Below, one piece after another: positions 28,101 to 37,900 of a stretch of 64,000 nt of DNA. Every line of letters starts with the position of its first letter. Within the stretch, counting starts at the first letter, position 1. The position numbers and the translations under genes are program-made. The stretch is from Catalinimonas alkaloidigena (lineage in GTDB: Bacteria; Bacteroidota; Bacteroidia; Cytophagales; Cyclobacteriaceae): NCBI RefSeq assembly GCF_029504655.1, contig NZ_JAQFIL010000001.1, positions 2,051,001-2,115,000 of the forward strand. The letters are read 5' to 3'. The notes beneath the pieces are model-generated. The model had not been told where the DNA came from. It worked only from the letters and a program-made list of their open reading frames with translations, and did not search any database.

Positions 28101-30852
28101 AGAAGTCATAATCACCTTTACTATCTTCAGTCTTATCAGATGAAGCAGAAGAGTTGGAATACCCTCCCAGCAGGTATCCACCCTTTTGGTTGGATTTAAT
28201 ACTTGTAAGGCGGTCATCCTCACTGCCACCCAAAGTTTTATCCCATAATTTATTGCCATTCGCATCAATGTGAACTAGCCAGAAGTCATAATCACCTTTG
28301 CTATCTTCAGTCTTATCAGATGAAGCAGAAGAATTGGAATACCCTCCCAGCAGGTATCCACCAATTGAACTGGTTAAAATGCATGTCATAAGATCATTAT
28401 CACTTCCACCAAATGTTTTATCCCAGATTTTATTGCCATTTGCATCAACCTTCAAAATCCAGAAATCAATACCTCCTTTATTGTTTTCGGATTTATCACC
28501 ACTGGCTGATGCGCTTGAATTTCCTCCAATCAAGTACCCTCCATCAGTTGCCTGCGCCATGCTACTAAAGCCGTCAAACCCTTCACTGCCAAAGGTTTTA
28601 TCCCATTCTTTATTGCCAGACTGGTCAATTTTTATGATCCAGAAATCTGATGGGCCCTTGTTGGCTTCACTTTTATCTCCTCCGGCAGCCGATTCCGAGG
28701 TGCCTCCCAGGAGAAAGCCTCCATCAGATGTGGCGATGGCTGTTTTCAGATCATCATATTCATTTCCATTAAAGATTTTGTCCCACAATGGGTTTCCCTT
28801 GCTATCAATGCGCACTATCCAATATTCAGATTCAAATCTTCCGTAGCCTAACTGATAATTATAAGTACCAGCCAATAAGTAACCGCCATCACTTGTAGCT
28901 ACAACTTTGTGTAGCTCATCAGTATTTCTTCCATCGTATTTTTTTTCCCATAAAGCTGTAAGCCCTGGCATAGTGGCAATGAGTTGAAAGGCTATACTTT
29001 TTGTTTCTCCGGCTTTACCTTCCGAATAGGGAGTCACCTTGAGGTTATATGGTCCCGGGAGTAGGTTTCTGCCATTTAAGTCTCCCTGATTATCTCCAAA
29101 AAGGGCGTAAGGTAGTTTTTTTTCAGTTTGAATGTGGGTTATCTCGCCCTGCAAAACCAGCAGAACGCTATCTACTTTTTCAGGTGTAGTTGACGCAGTT
29201 ATATTGAAATTACTTTCCTGCAATGCACTGATCTCAACCTCAGCACCATCCACCAATTTTGTAATCAATTTGTCTTTGTCGGCATCAAACAAGCTTAGCT
29301 CAGCTACTTTGGCATCAGCGTATGTTCCGGGAATGCTTACATTAAGGGGGGTGGAAACACTTTGATTGCCTCCCGGATCAGTGACTTTAAGCTTTACATA
29401 ATAATTTCCGGGAGCGGGATACTGAAAAGGCGTTTTCATTTCCGCCACTGGGTCCAGGTCATATATACCATCGTTATCCACGTCCCATTCAAAAATCAAG
29501 GTGAGAGGAGCATTATCTGGATCGTATGATTTGCTGGCATTCAATGTCACTGCTTCATTGATATCCGGTACTGCCGGGTCAATGCGAACGAAAGGACGTG
29601 GTGCCTGATTCCCACCCCCCTGGACAAATACGGATACATTTTGGTAGGCAATATTCCCCTGCACATCGTACACTGCTATGGTGTATTCATTTTCGGTTCC
29701 GGGTGAATAATAGGAAGTTTCAAAATTTGAAGAGGCATTTTCACCATCTAACAAAACTTCAGCCACCACATTACCTTCATATCTGAGATGCGCAAAACTG
29801 AGCCCGTCATTATCTTCAGCTGCAAAAGATATATGTAGCAGACCTTTTTGCGGAACAACTGTAGCAGGAATTGAAATATGAATCGTTGGACTTGAAGTTA
29901 CACTTTGATTGCGGTTAAAGTAATGGTTTACATTAAGTATCAATGATGATGAATAAGACAGCCTGGTGTAATCCTCGGGGTAAAGGTTTGGAAACAAGCT
30001 TCCTCTTATTCCTCTAAGCCCATTATATAGCAGGTTGCCGTGGAAGTTATTGTCATTGCGATAATCGTGGGGAAGGCCGAAAGCATGTCCCATTTCATGG
30101 AAAAGAGCACCCAACGCGCTTGAAGCCACCGAGCTCAGTGTATTACCTTCAAACCAGGGGAAGGTAACATCCTGCTGCATAGGATATAGCCCCAAATTAG
30201 GCAAAATCTTTCCGTGATATGGGCGATCATCAGTTATTATTGTTTTTGTAAATAATGCCAAAGCATTACTCCCTAACACTACTACCCCCGGGCTGTTACC
30301 GGTTGCATGGCTAGCCCCCAGGGCTACACTACCCACCATTGAACCATCAGGTTGCATCAGGTGTGCTTCCGGAAGCAGTATCCAAACTTCACCGGCTGTC
30401 CATACACTAATTCCTTTATTAAAGGCAGTTTGTATAGACCTATTCCATAGGTCTTCTCTGAGGTAATCATCAGTCACGTCCAGTGAAACCACATGAATTA
30501 AGGGAGTAACGCCATCAGCTTCAGTCTCTATTTCAAATGTTTTTGAACCGAAACCGTTTTTTTGCATCTGATCTTTATAATACTGCTGCCCTGTTTTTAG
30601 GGCGTACTGAAGTGCTTCAACTCCATTGTCCTGAGGGCTACGGTTAGATGGAATGAGATAAGCGATTCTAACGATAGGGTGGGCAAATTCACTGGCACTT
30701 ACTTCATTAGAAATTGAGAAACTGTTGGATGTTGAATTACAGCTGGTATCCGCTGAATAGAAGGCAGGTATCTCCTGCGCAATGGTTTCCAAGGAAAATA
30801 CATATGATAACATCACGCTTATCATAAGCATTGTGCTTAAATTTTTCATCAC
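25144..30852 (-). CDS. Giant T9SS-secreted metzincin protease with PKD and two seven-repeat beta-propellers
   Basis: A 1902-residue protein. A signal peptide is followed by a zinc protease domain with the metzincin motif H252-E-M-G-H-A-F-G-L-P-H262, then a PKD domain (about 421-505; YDPDNAPLTLIFEWDVDNDG). Next comes a beta module, seven W-[DE]-K repeats (about 632-1030), a module, seven more repeats (about 1158-1580), two modules, and a C-terminal Por/T9SS sorting domain (about 1820-1902; VYPIPSQGIINI, STYPKGIYYLKI). The ~57-60-residue repeat reads roughly DYW-V-K-D-GN-WDKTLGG, DGGYLLGG, SGDKSE. Adjacent repeats at 28084-28182 and 28264-28362 are almost identical in DNA. It is the last of four tandem paralogues and the only one with a protease. 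It probably acts on the cell surface or is released; the substrate is unknown. Confidence 0.85.
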   Translation of the reverse strand: MMKNLSTMLMISVMLSYVFSLETIAQEIPAFYSADTSCNSTSNSFSISNEVSASEFAHPIVRIAYLIPSNRSPQDNGVEALQYALKTGQQYYKDQMQKNGFGSKTFEIETEADGVTPLIHVVSLDVTDDYLREDLWNRSIQTAFNKGISVWTAGEVWILLPEAHLMQPDGSMVGSVALGASHATGNSPGVVVLGSNALALFTKTIITDDRPYHGKILPNLGLYPMQQDVTFPWFEGNTLSSVASSALGALFHEMGHAFGLPHDYRNDNNFHGNLLYNGLRGIRGSLFPNLYPEDYTRLSYSSSLILNVNHYFNRNQSVTSSPTIHISIPATVVPQKGLLHISFAAEDNDGLSFAHLRYEGNVVAEVLLDGENASSNFETSYYSPGTENEYTIAVYDVQGNIAYQNVSVFVQGGGNQAPRPFVRIDPAVPDINEAVTLNASKSYDPDNAPLTLIFEWDVDNDGIYDLDPVAEMKTPFQYPAPGNYYVKLKVTDPGGNQSVSTPLNVSIPGTYADAKVAELSLFDADKDKLITKLVDGAEVEISALQESNFNITASTTPEKVDSVLLVLQGEITHIQTEKKLPYALFGDNQGDLNGRNLLPGPYNLKVTPYSEGKAGETKSIAFQLIATMPGLTALWEKKYDGRNTDELHKVVATSDGGYLLAGTYNYQLGYGRFESEYWIVRIDSKGNPLWDKIFNGNEYDDLKTAIATSDGGFLLGGTSESAAGGDKSEANKGPSDFWIIKIDQSGNKEWDKTFGSEGFDGFSSMAQATDGGYLIGGNSSASASGDKSENNKGGIDFWILKVDANGNKIWDKTFGGSDNDLMTCILTSSIGGYLLGGYSNSSASSDKTEDSKGDYDFWLVHIDANGNKLWDKTLGGSEDDRLTSIKSNQKGGYLLGGYSNSSASSDKTEDSKGDYDFWLVHIDQNGQTNWDKTLGGNSSDQLRDVLLTPEGEYLLGGSSKSSISGDKTGLNKGNTDFWVVKLDTHGNKIWDKSLGSEIYEYLSSLTKASDEGYILGGFNIDYDQEPFYGDFCVIRLLDETPPILTSLSLINAQTDQLIDELKEGDVIDITDISSAKFSIQAHISGQLDSVVMKLHGPLQHVQSEKKFPYVLFGDNQYDYYGQIFPTGDYSITVTSYYGGEPYNTLALAFSITNSMSAPALVWEKTLGGSGFETPASAIATADGGYLLTGTSDSPVSGDKSTDKQGFWLIKTDANGNKLWDKSFSSSGSDGLYQTIATTDGGYLLAGTSDGPASEDKSENSKGGVDYWIVKVDKEGNKQWDKTLGGSSDDELRHICVSPDKTGYVLAGQSASNSSGDKSENSRGIWDYWIVKVDLHGNKIWDKTFGGNDEEYLWSIVPTAKGSYLLGGQSISDASGDKSEDSNGLSDFWLVKIDAHGNKIWDKTLGGSGHENLLEIVNSYRQGEYLLAGNSSSDISGDKSENSKGGSDYWLVKINEEGNILWDKTLGGNALDELLSAIPAPDGSFVLGGYSISAASGDKSEDSRGGRDYWLVKVDVQGNKIWDKTLGGSDDDYLWGVIRTLHGNYLLAGSSRSDMSGDKSENTKGFFDFWIVKIEGEGIPLPQLKSLTLLDSKNDRDLQELQPDDMISFTDISAAFLSVRANTLPQKVDSVLMQLQGPLSHLQTEKQLPYALFGDSPAGNYRGKNWAAGQYTIAITPYQKGFAGPTFCLSFTLSPEFSITRFTLIDASLDQEICELKDGQVLDLSTYNNHLLTIRADTEPQHIEQVNFELSGALTHSSVERKYPYALFGDTGKADGSRSYDGIEWQEGSYSLTATPYSSDKQGQPYSIAFEVKESNSLPSAEHHLKVSVYPIPSQGIINIVHENDVSQAEWRVFNARGILLLRQPINRFNTEQIDLSTYPKGIYYLKIVSPDAVQTLRIVLDY
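28084..28362 (-). repeat. recently duplicated propeller-repeat unit (180-bp period)
   Basis: 99-bp blocks at 28084-28182 and 28264-28362 differ at only two positions, with a period of 180 bp (60 codons). They encode neighbouring repeats (NSSASSDKTEDSKGDYDFWL) of the metzincin-propeller protein. The other repeats are much more diverged. Confidence 0.85.
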
Positions 30853-30872
30853 TTCAATGGGTTAAGAATTGG

Positions 30873-30904
30873 CTAAGCAATAGCCTAAAACTGCTATTGC
30901 TTAG
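30873..30904. terminator. strong hairpin between giant genes
   Basis: Perfect 11-bp inverted repeat CTAAGCAATAG (30873-30883) / CTATTGCTTAG (30894-30904) with a 10-base loop. It lies between the stop of the split propeller gene (30924, minus) and the start of the protease-propeller gene (30852). The T-run is poor, so it may be an attenuator, an mRNA-processing or stability element, or a terminator. Confidence 0.45.
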
Positions 30905-30923
30905 TCATATGAAAACATATACT

Positions 30924-31590
30924 CTATTCTTTGACGACTCTTAAGGTTTGCGTACACTCATTGCTGGTAATCTTAATAAAGTACACCCCTTTAGGAAAAC
31001 TACTCAAATCCATCTGATGGAACGGCTGCTCAGACAGTTGCTGAAGTAGGGTATTACCTAGCTTATCCAGCAGTTTGATTTCCAACCTGCCCTCCATGGA
31101 TTCAATCCTGATGTTGAGCGTAGAGGAAGTAGGCACAGGAAAGACCCTCAAATTGCTTTCAGTCACATTATTGGCAAGCCCATCATCAGTGACAAAGAAA
31201 CTGACGGTTTTGGTGACCCATGCTGCTCCCCGGGCATTGGCTTCTTCATAAGCAGTGGCAGAAAGAGTATAAGCCCCGGGAGGAAAGTTTCTGCCGAAAT
31301 AGTCGTTCCCCCTGTTTCTGAAGAGAGCGTAGGGGATGGTATTCTCAATGTGTGAATAGTTGATAGGGCCACTGAGTACGGCTTTGACACTACCCACCAC
31401 TTCAGGCATGGTATTCATGAGTACGGTAAGTTGGTGATTGGCAATGCTGTTGAGGTCAAATGTAGCTCCATTCTCCAGGGTAAACAGCTTAGTATCCGTT
31501 ACTGCGTCATAGAGATCCAGGCTGATATCGTAAAGAGGCTGGTCACTGTCAATGAGGGTAAAGTTGACCGTTTTGGGCGTACCAGGAATA
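30924..31590 (-). repeat. conserved 3' block shared by three tandem paralogues
   Basis: The last ~660 bp, encoding the final beta module and the sorting domain, recur almost unchanged at about 34957-35622 and 39850-40512. All three copies are followed in the 3' UTR by the same hairpin: CATATG-AAAA-CATAT(G/A) on the plus strand at 30906-30921, 34939-34954 and 39832-39847. Confidence 0.8.
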
Positions 31591-33674
31591 CCTTCCAGTG
31601 ATTCATAAGAATAGGGCGTAGCTGTGATCTGGTACTGACCAGGTAACAGTTCCTGTCCATTGTAGTTTCCTCTGGGGTCATCTCCGAAGAGGGCATAGGG
31701 ATGGATATTTTCTGTCTGCCGGTATGACATGCTACCACTAAGTTGAAACGAAATGCTGCCCAGCAAAGCAGAATTAGGTATTGCTATTATCGTTAATGAG
31801 CTTGTGGATAAGTCGTTCAGGTTAATCACATCTCCCTCTTGAATTTCCTGAATCACGGTATTATTCTGAGCATTTACCAGCAGCAGTTGATCAATGGAGA
31901 GAATAGTTTCTAAATCCGGTATTTTGACGATCCAGTAGTCAGTAACTCCTTTCCTATCCTCTGATTTATCTCCTGACTTATCAGAACTTGAATTGCCGGA
32001 AAGTAGGTAACCGCCATCCGGAATATATAAAAAGTTTAATAACCTGTCACCACCATTGCCACCAATAGTAGTATCCCATTTGCGGTTACCCCTTTCGTCT
32101 ATTACTACCATCCAATAGGCATTATACCCAGGGGTGTCATCACTTTTATCACCGGATACGTCTGATGTGGAAGTGCCTGCCAGCGCGTAGGTATCTTTAC
32201 CAATGCGGATAATATTCCTTATATCATCATACCCATTTCCCCCAATCGTTTTGTCCCAGATTTTATTTCCCTGAGCATCAATTTTTACAACCCAATAATC
32301 ATAGCTTCCTTTGCTGTCCTCGCTTTTATCTGCACCAGCGTTGGATTTGGAGTGACCTGCTAACAGAAAGCCTTCGTCAGATGTACGAACAGCACTTCTC
32401 AATACTTCGTCTATTGTTCCCCCAATCGTTTTATCCCAGATTTTATTGCCCTGTTCATCCGTTTTGACTATCCAATAGTTTGAAGAAGTATTATAATTAT
32501 TTTCACTTTTATCACCGGAAGCAGGGGAATAAGAATAGCCCGCCAAAAGATATCCACCCCCGTAGGCAGGGATGGTAGTAATAAGGTTATCTGAAGAATT
32601 GCCCCCAAAAGCTTTGTCCCATATGATATTGCCACTGGCATCGGTTTTGACAAGCCAAAAGTCAGTACCCCCTTTGCTGTTCTCTTGCTTATCACCGGAT
32701 ATATTTGAACTGGAAACTCCAGATAAAAGATATTCCCCATTATCGGTTACGAATATGTCTCTAAGACTTTCACCAGCATCTCCACCAATGGTCTTGTCCC
32801 ATAGTTTATTTCCTAATGAGTCAATTTTGATAATCCAGAAATCATAGCTTCCTTTACTGTCTTCGCTTTTATCCCCGGATACAGGGGAGTTGGAATTGCC
32901 TCCTAAGAGAAACCCTCCATCGCTAGTGGATATCAAACTTCTAAGAAAATCATCACCACTTCCTCCTAATGTTTTATCCCAGACCTTATGTCCTTCAGCA
33001 TCGATTTTGACTATCCAATAATCAAAACCTTCACTGCCACCTTTACTGTCCTCACTTTTATCTCCTGAAACATCAGAGTCAGAGTACCCACCTACTAGGA
33101 AGCCACCATCAGGAGTAGGTATAGTTTCAGAAACCTCATTTCTGTTATTTCCCCCTAAAGTTCTATCCCAAATGACTTTCTGCTTAGTAGGGATTGCATT
33201 ATGTTTTAGTTGAAATGTAATGCTAACAGAATCTTTCTTTTTTTCAGATGAATTTAAGTAGGCAATAGTAGTAAAAGTATATTCACCTTCAGGCCATTCC
33301 TTGCTTATGATATTGCCGTTATTATCGCCAAAGAGAACATAAGGTAATTTAGATTCGTACTGTTCGTGATTAATTGGCCCACTAATCTCTAATTTGACAT
33401 TATCAACGATTTCAGGGGTGGTTTGTACCTGAATGCTTAAGAAATTACTACTTCCTAATGCTTCAAGATCAACGACATCCCCATCTTTAAGGTTATGAAT
33501 TACCTGATGCTTTCCGGCATTCACCAAGCTTATACTCTTTATGAGGGGAATTTCTTCTTCTGAAAGCCTAACAGCCCAGTAGTCATTACCTCCCTTTCTA
33601 TTTTCACTTTTGTCACCCGAAATATTGGAATCAGAACGACCGGCCAGCAGATACACGCCTTCTTTCACCAGCAA
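30924..33674 (-). CDS. C-terminal part of an amber-interrupted double-propeller T9SS protein
   Basis: The frame is open from 33914, just after an amber codon, to the TAG at 30924 (996 residues plus stop). The first plausible internal start (TTG) is at 33674. It contains the end of propeller 1 (repeats 6-7), a beta module, propeller 2 with seven repeats (WDRTLGGN through WDTTIGGN), two more beta modules and the sorting domain (VFPVPTSSTLNI, SSFPKGVYFIKI). It has no signal peptide of its own, because the N-terminal part lies upstream at 33915-34889 in the same frame. Unless the stop is read through or is a sequencing error, this part would not be exported and the gene is a pseudogene. Confidence 0.75.
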   Translation of the reverse strand: MLVKEGVYLLAGRSDSNISGDKSENRKGGNDYWAVRLSEEEIPLIKSISLVNAGKHQVIHNLKDGDVVDLEALGSSNFLSIQVQTTPEIVDNVKLEISGPINHEQYESKLPYVLFGDNNGNIISKEWPEGEYTFTTIAYLNSSEKKKDSVSITFQLKHNAIPTKQKVIWDRTLGGNNRNEVSETIPTPDGGFLVGGYSDSDVSGDKSEDSKGGSEGFDYWIVKIDAEGHKVWDKTLGGSGDDFLRSLISTSDGGFLLGGNSNSPVSGDKSEDSKGSYDFWIIKIDSLGNKLWDKTIGGDAGESLRDIFVTDNGEYLLSGVSSSNISGDKQENSKGGTDFWLVKTDASGNIIWDKAFGGNSSDNLITTIPAYGGGYLLAGYSYSPASGDKSENNYNTSSNYWIVKTDEQGNKIWDKTIGGTIDEVLRSAVRTSDEGFLLAGHSKSNAGADKSEDSKGSYDYWVVKIDAQGNKIWDKTIGGNGYDDIRNIIRIGKDTYALAGTSTSDVSGDKSDDTPGYNAYWMVVIDERGNRKWDTTIGGNGGDRLLNFLYIPDGGYLLSGNSSSDKSGDKSEDRKGVTDYWIVKIPDLETILSIDQLLLVNAQNNTVIQEIQEGDVINLNDLSTSSLTIIAIPNSALLGSISFQLSGSMSYRQTENIHPYALFGDDPRGNYNGQELLPGQYQITATPYSYESLEGIPGTPKTVNFTLIDSDQPLYDISLDLYDAVTDTKLFTLENGATFDLNSIANHQLTVLMNTMPEVVGSVKAVLSGPINYSHIENTIPYALFRNRGNDYFGRNFPPGAYTLSATAYEEANARGAAWVTKTVSFFVTDDGLANNVTESNLRVFPVPTSSTLNIRIESMEGRLEIKLLDKLGNTLLQQLSEQPFHQMDLSSFPKGVYFIKITSNECTQTLRVVKE

Positions 33675-33914
33675 GCCATCATATATCCTGTCATTACCAC
33701 TACCTCCTATGGTCTTGTCCCAAAGAATGTTGCCATTGCTATCAATTCTGACAGCCCAAAAATCATTACTTCCTTTGGAATTTTCGCTTTTATCACCTGA
33801 CTGACTGGAATTGGAGCTTCCAGCCAGTAAGTTTCCACCATCGGGCGTAGCAATGCTGGTGTTAAGTCCATCCCTGTGATTTCCACCTATGGTACGGTCC
33901 CAGATTTTGTTGCC

Positions 33915-33917
33915 CTA
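33915..33917 (-). other. in-frame amber codon where paralogues encode Gln
   Basis: On the minus strand the sequence is GAT GCA TAG GGC AAC AAA. Equivalent sites in the same gene read D-A-Q-G-N-K, so a single C-to-T change (CAG to TAG) explains the stop. All 80 codons from here to 33675 are open, and the frame continues into the downstream part. Confidence 0.85.
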
Positions 33918-34889
33918 TGCATCAATTTTTACTGCCCAAAAGTCGGTTTCTCCTTTACTGTTTTCACTTTTATCACCCGAAGCAGAGGAAGAGGACCAGC
34001 CAGCCAGCATATAGCTTCCGTCAGTTTGCAAAGATGCCGCTTCCAGCCAGTCATCCTGATTCCCGCCTAATGTTTTATCCCATTGCTTATTACCCAGTGC
34101 GTCTATCTTTACTACCCAGTAGTCTCTTCCACCCCGGCTATTCTCACTTTTGTCGCCAGAAATATTAGAACTTGAGATTCCTGGTAATAAGTAGCCACCA
34201 TCACTGGTAGTAAAGATCTTGATCAAGGTCTCATCACTACTGCCCCCAATGGTTTTGTCCCATTGCTTATTACCCTCACTATCTAGTTTTACCAGCCAGT
34301 AATCAAACCCCAAGCTGTTTTCACTTTTATCTCCTGAAATACCAGAGCTTGATGTGCCTCCTAAGAGATAAGAGCCGTCAGCATTCTGAGCAGCATGGTA
34401 TAGATAGTCACTATTACTGCTTCCCAAAGTTCTGTCCCACTCTTTATTACCCTGAGCGTCAATTTTGATAACCCAATAATCTGCCCCGCCTTTACTGTTT
34501 TCACTTTTGTCACCTGAAGCATCAGACCTGGAATGACCTAGAATCAGATAGCCCTCATCCATTGTAGGAATCGCATTACGAAGTTCATCAAAGCCACTTC
34601 CACCATAGGTTTTGTCCCAAAGCTTGTTTCCCTGAGCATCAATATTAATAATCCAGTAATCATCTCCTCCTTTGCTGCCCTCACTTTTATCTCTCGATGC
34701 AGGCGAAGAAGACCAGCCTGCTAGTAGGAATCCCCCATCAGCTGAGGGAGCAAGTCTCATAAATTCATCATTATAACTTCCTCCCAGTGTTTTATCCCAT
34801 TCAACAATAGGTTGGGCATTTACAGCAAAGGTGCCCATACTTAAGAAAATGCTAAGCGTAATTATAGTGGAGTATGCAGTGTATTTCAT
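33915..34889 (-). CDS. N-terminal part of the amber-interrupted double-propeller protein
   Basis: 324 residues: a signal peptide (MKYTAYSTIITLSIFLSMGTFAVNAQ) followed by five propeller repeats (WDKTLGGSYND, WDKTYGGSGFD, WDRTLGSSNSD, WDKTIGGSSDE, WDKTLGGNQDD). It ends abruptly in ...FWAVKIDA at a TAG. The downstream frame continues without shift as GNKIWDRTIGG, exactly the expected next repeat. The start and leader match the next paralogue upstream (MKYAAYS...). Translated alone it would be a five-blade fragment without a T9SS sorting domain, so it would at best reach the periplasm. Confidence 0.8.
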   Translation of the reverse strand: MKYTAYSTIITLSIFLSMGTFAVNAQPIVEWDKTLGGSYNDEFMRLAPSADGGFLLAGWSSSPASRDKSEGSKGGDDYWIINIDAQGNKLWDKTYGGSGFDELRNAIPTMDEGYLILGHSRSDASGDKSENSKGGADYWVIKIDAQGNKEWDRTLGSSNSDYLYHAAQNADGSYLLGGTSSSGISGDKSENSLGFDYWLVKLDSEGNKQWDKTIGGSSDETLIKIFTTSDGGYLLPGISSSNISGDKSENSRGGRDYWVVKIDALGNKQWDKTLGGNQDDWLEAASLQTDGSYMLAGWSSSSASGDKSENSKGETDFWAVKIDA

Positions 34890-34956
34890 GATGGCTAGGT
34901 TTAAAAAAATAAATGTGGTTTGCTATGTGATACGCATCCATATGAAAACATATGAT

Positions 34957-37900
34957 CTATTCTTTGACGACTCTTAAGGTTTTTGAATCCTTACTATCAG
35001 TGATCTTAATAAAGTACACTCCTTTAGGGAAGCTGCTCAAGTCCAACTGATGCAGTGGCTGCTCAGACACCTGCTGAAGCAGGGTATTACCCATCTTATC
35101 CAGCAGCTTGATTTCCAACCTGCCCTCCATGGATTCAATCCTGATGTTGAGCGTAGAGGAAGTAGGCACAGGAAAGACCCTCAAATTGCTTTCAGTCACA
35201 TTATTGGCAAGCCCATCATCAGTGACAAAGAAACTGACAACTTTGGTGACCCATGCTGCTCCCTGGGCATTGGCTTCTTCATAAGCAGTGGCAGAAAGGG
35301 TGTAAGCCCCGGGAGGGAAGCTTCTGCCAAAGTAGTCATCCCCACTATTTCTGAAGAGGGCATAAGGTGCGGTATTCTCAATGTGTGAATAGTTGATAGG
35401 TCCACTCAGTACCGCTTTGACACTACCCACCACTTCAGGCATGGTATTCATGAGTACGGTAAGTTGGTGATTGGCAATGCTGTTGAGGTCAACTGTAGCT
35501 CCATTCTCCAGGGTAAACAGCTTAGTATCCGTTACTGCGTCATAGAGATCCAGGCTGATATCGTAAAGAGGCTGGTCATTGTCAATGAGGGTGAAGTTGA
35601 CCGTTTTGGGCGTACCAGCCACCCCACCCAGCAGTTTATCGGAATAGGGTGTAGCGGTGATCTGGTACTGACCGGGTAGCAGTTCCTGCCCATTATAGAT
35701 TCCCCTCGGATTATCCCCGAAGAGGGCATAAGGGGCAAGGTTTTCAGTCTGCTGGTGGTCCATTGAACCACTGAGTTCAATGTAAATACTACCGACAGTA
35801 GCAGGATAGGGGTGGGCTTCAAAATTTAAGAGTGTGGTAGGCAGCTCTTTGAGGTTAATGATATCTCCTTCGTTAATGATCTGAATCTCCTGATTGGCTT
35901 CAGCATTGATGAGGGTAATATTGCTGACAGAGAGGGGAGAGCGGTTACCTTCTAATTTGACAACCCAAAAGTCATTGCCTCCCTGGCTGTCTTCGGATTT
36001 ATCTCCGGAAGCATCAGAATTTGAGTTGCCTGAGATCAGCAAGCCCCCATCATGGGTCATGGTGATATGACGGGGTTCATCATAGGCAGCTCCACCGATG
36101 GTCTTGTTCCACTGGATGTTGCCCTCCGCATTAATCTTGACCAGCCAGTAATCAAATTTACCTACCACAGCCTCGGTTTTGTCTCCATCCTTGGAGTTTG
36201 AATGTCCTGCCAAAATAAAACCACCATCATCAGTGGCAATGGAAATATTAAGAAAATCATCGTCTTCACCTCCATAAGTTTTCCTCCAAAGCTCATTGCC
36301 AAATTCATCTACTTTTATGCCTAGATAGTCTCTTGAAATATAACGACCATCAGGGTAGTCACCATCCCAGCCTCCCTCGTCCAGTCCCAGAAAAAATCCA
36401 CCATTAGTAGTGACAGTGATGCTAATCATGTGAGGTAATCTCCCACCTGGGCCTCTGATCGCTTTATCCCATTCTTTATTGCCCTCAGCATCAATTTTTG
36501 AAAGCCAGAAGTCTTGATTACTATATTCACCAGGATAGATATAACCACCCATGATAAAACCACCGTCAGGAGTAGGTATAATGCTTTCAGGATAAATAAT
36601 AAAATAATTGTCATAATTGGTAAACTCAAAAGCTTTGCTCCATGCAACTTCCCCCCCTTCATTGATCTTGGTAAGTACTTGAGTAAAATATCCTGCCACC
36701 AGTAAATATCCCCCATCATCAGCAGCGCTGATGAGCAGGAAAGGATCACCTTCAATGTTTTTATCCCATATTTTATTTCCCTGATTGTCTATTTTGACCA
36801 GCCAGTTACCAGTTTGCGTCGCTGATTTATTTCCTGAAGCGCCTGAGGAAGAATGTCCGGCAAGCAGGGAGCCACCATCTTCAGTGAGGAAAGCTTCCTT
36901 GAGTTCTTCTTTTTCAGTACCCCCAAAAGTTTTATCCCACAGCTTATTTCCCCGGGCATCGGTTTTGACAACCCAGTAATCTGTATCTCCTTTGCTGTCC
37001 TCACTTTTCTCCCCTGAGCGATTAGAGTCAGAAGTACCCGCGATCAGATAGCCCCCATCGGGCGTAGGAATAGCCTTTGCAGGAATATCATCCAGCATTC
37101 CACCCAGCGTTTTATCCCATTCAATATCAGGCTGGGCGATAGCAACATTCTGAATGAGTTGGAAAGAAAGAGTGGTAGGAATACTGGCTTTATCCATGAG
37201 GAAGGGCGTAGCGCTAATGGTATATTCACCTGTGGGCCATTCCCTCCCGCTGATGTTGCCATTGTCATCCCCGAAGAGGGCATAGGGTAATCTTCGTTCG
37301 GTCTGCTGATGGTTGATAGGGCCAGTGATTTCAAACTCAACCCTGTCCACGGTTTGAGGCAGGGTGTGGGCTTCTATACTGAATGCATTACTACTAAGCT
37401 CTGCCAGGTTGATGACATCACCATCTTTCAGGGCTTGAATTTCAGTATCGGACTGGGCGTCTATCAAACTCAGTTGTTTAATGAAGGTATTATCCTCACC
37501 GATGGCTTTGACTGCCCAAAAGTCATTACCCCCCCGGCTATCCTCACTTTTGTCCCCTGAAGCATTGCCTATAGAAGTACCTGCCAGGACAAAGCTACCA
37601 TCCTGACTTTGGGTCATACTCTGGAAGAGGTCAGTACCCTGACTGCCGATGGTCTTATCCCATGTGGGATTACCGTTACTATCCACAATAACTGCCCAGA
37701 AGTCCATCTCTCCTTTGCTGTCCTCACTTTTATCCCCGGAAGTATCAGAGTCAGAAGTGCCACCTAGCAGGTAGCTATCCCCATTGAAAGGCAGCATGTC
37801 ATAGAGTTGGTCAGCAGCATTACCTCCAATGGTCTTGTCCCAGAGGACGTTGCCACTGGCATCGGTTTTCACGAGCCAGAAGTCAGTACCCCCTTTGCTA

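Noticed and set aside
28298..28846. 182-codon plus-strand frame opposite the metzincin-propeller gene
   Set aside because: It is the antisense shadow of a repetitive coding region. Its serine, proline and leucine repeats simply mirror the propeller repeats on the other strand.
30924..33674. Independent gene starting at the TTG at 33674
   Set aside because: It would begin in the middle of a propeller repeat with no signal peptide, although it ends in a T9SS sorting domain that requires export. The in-phase amber codon explains the break better.
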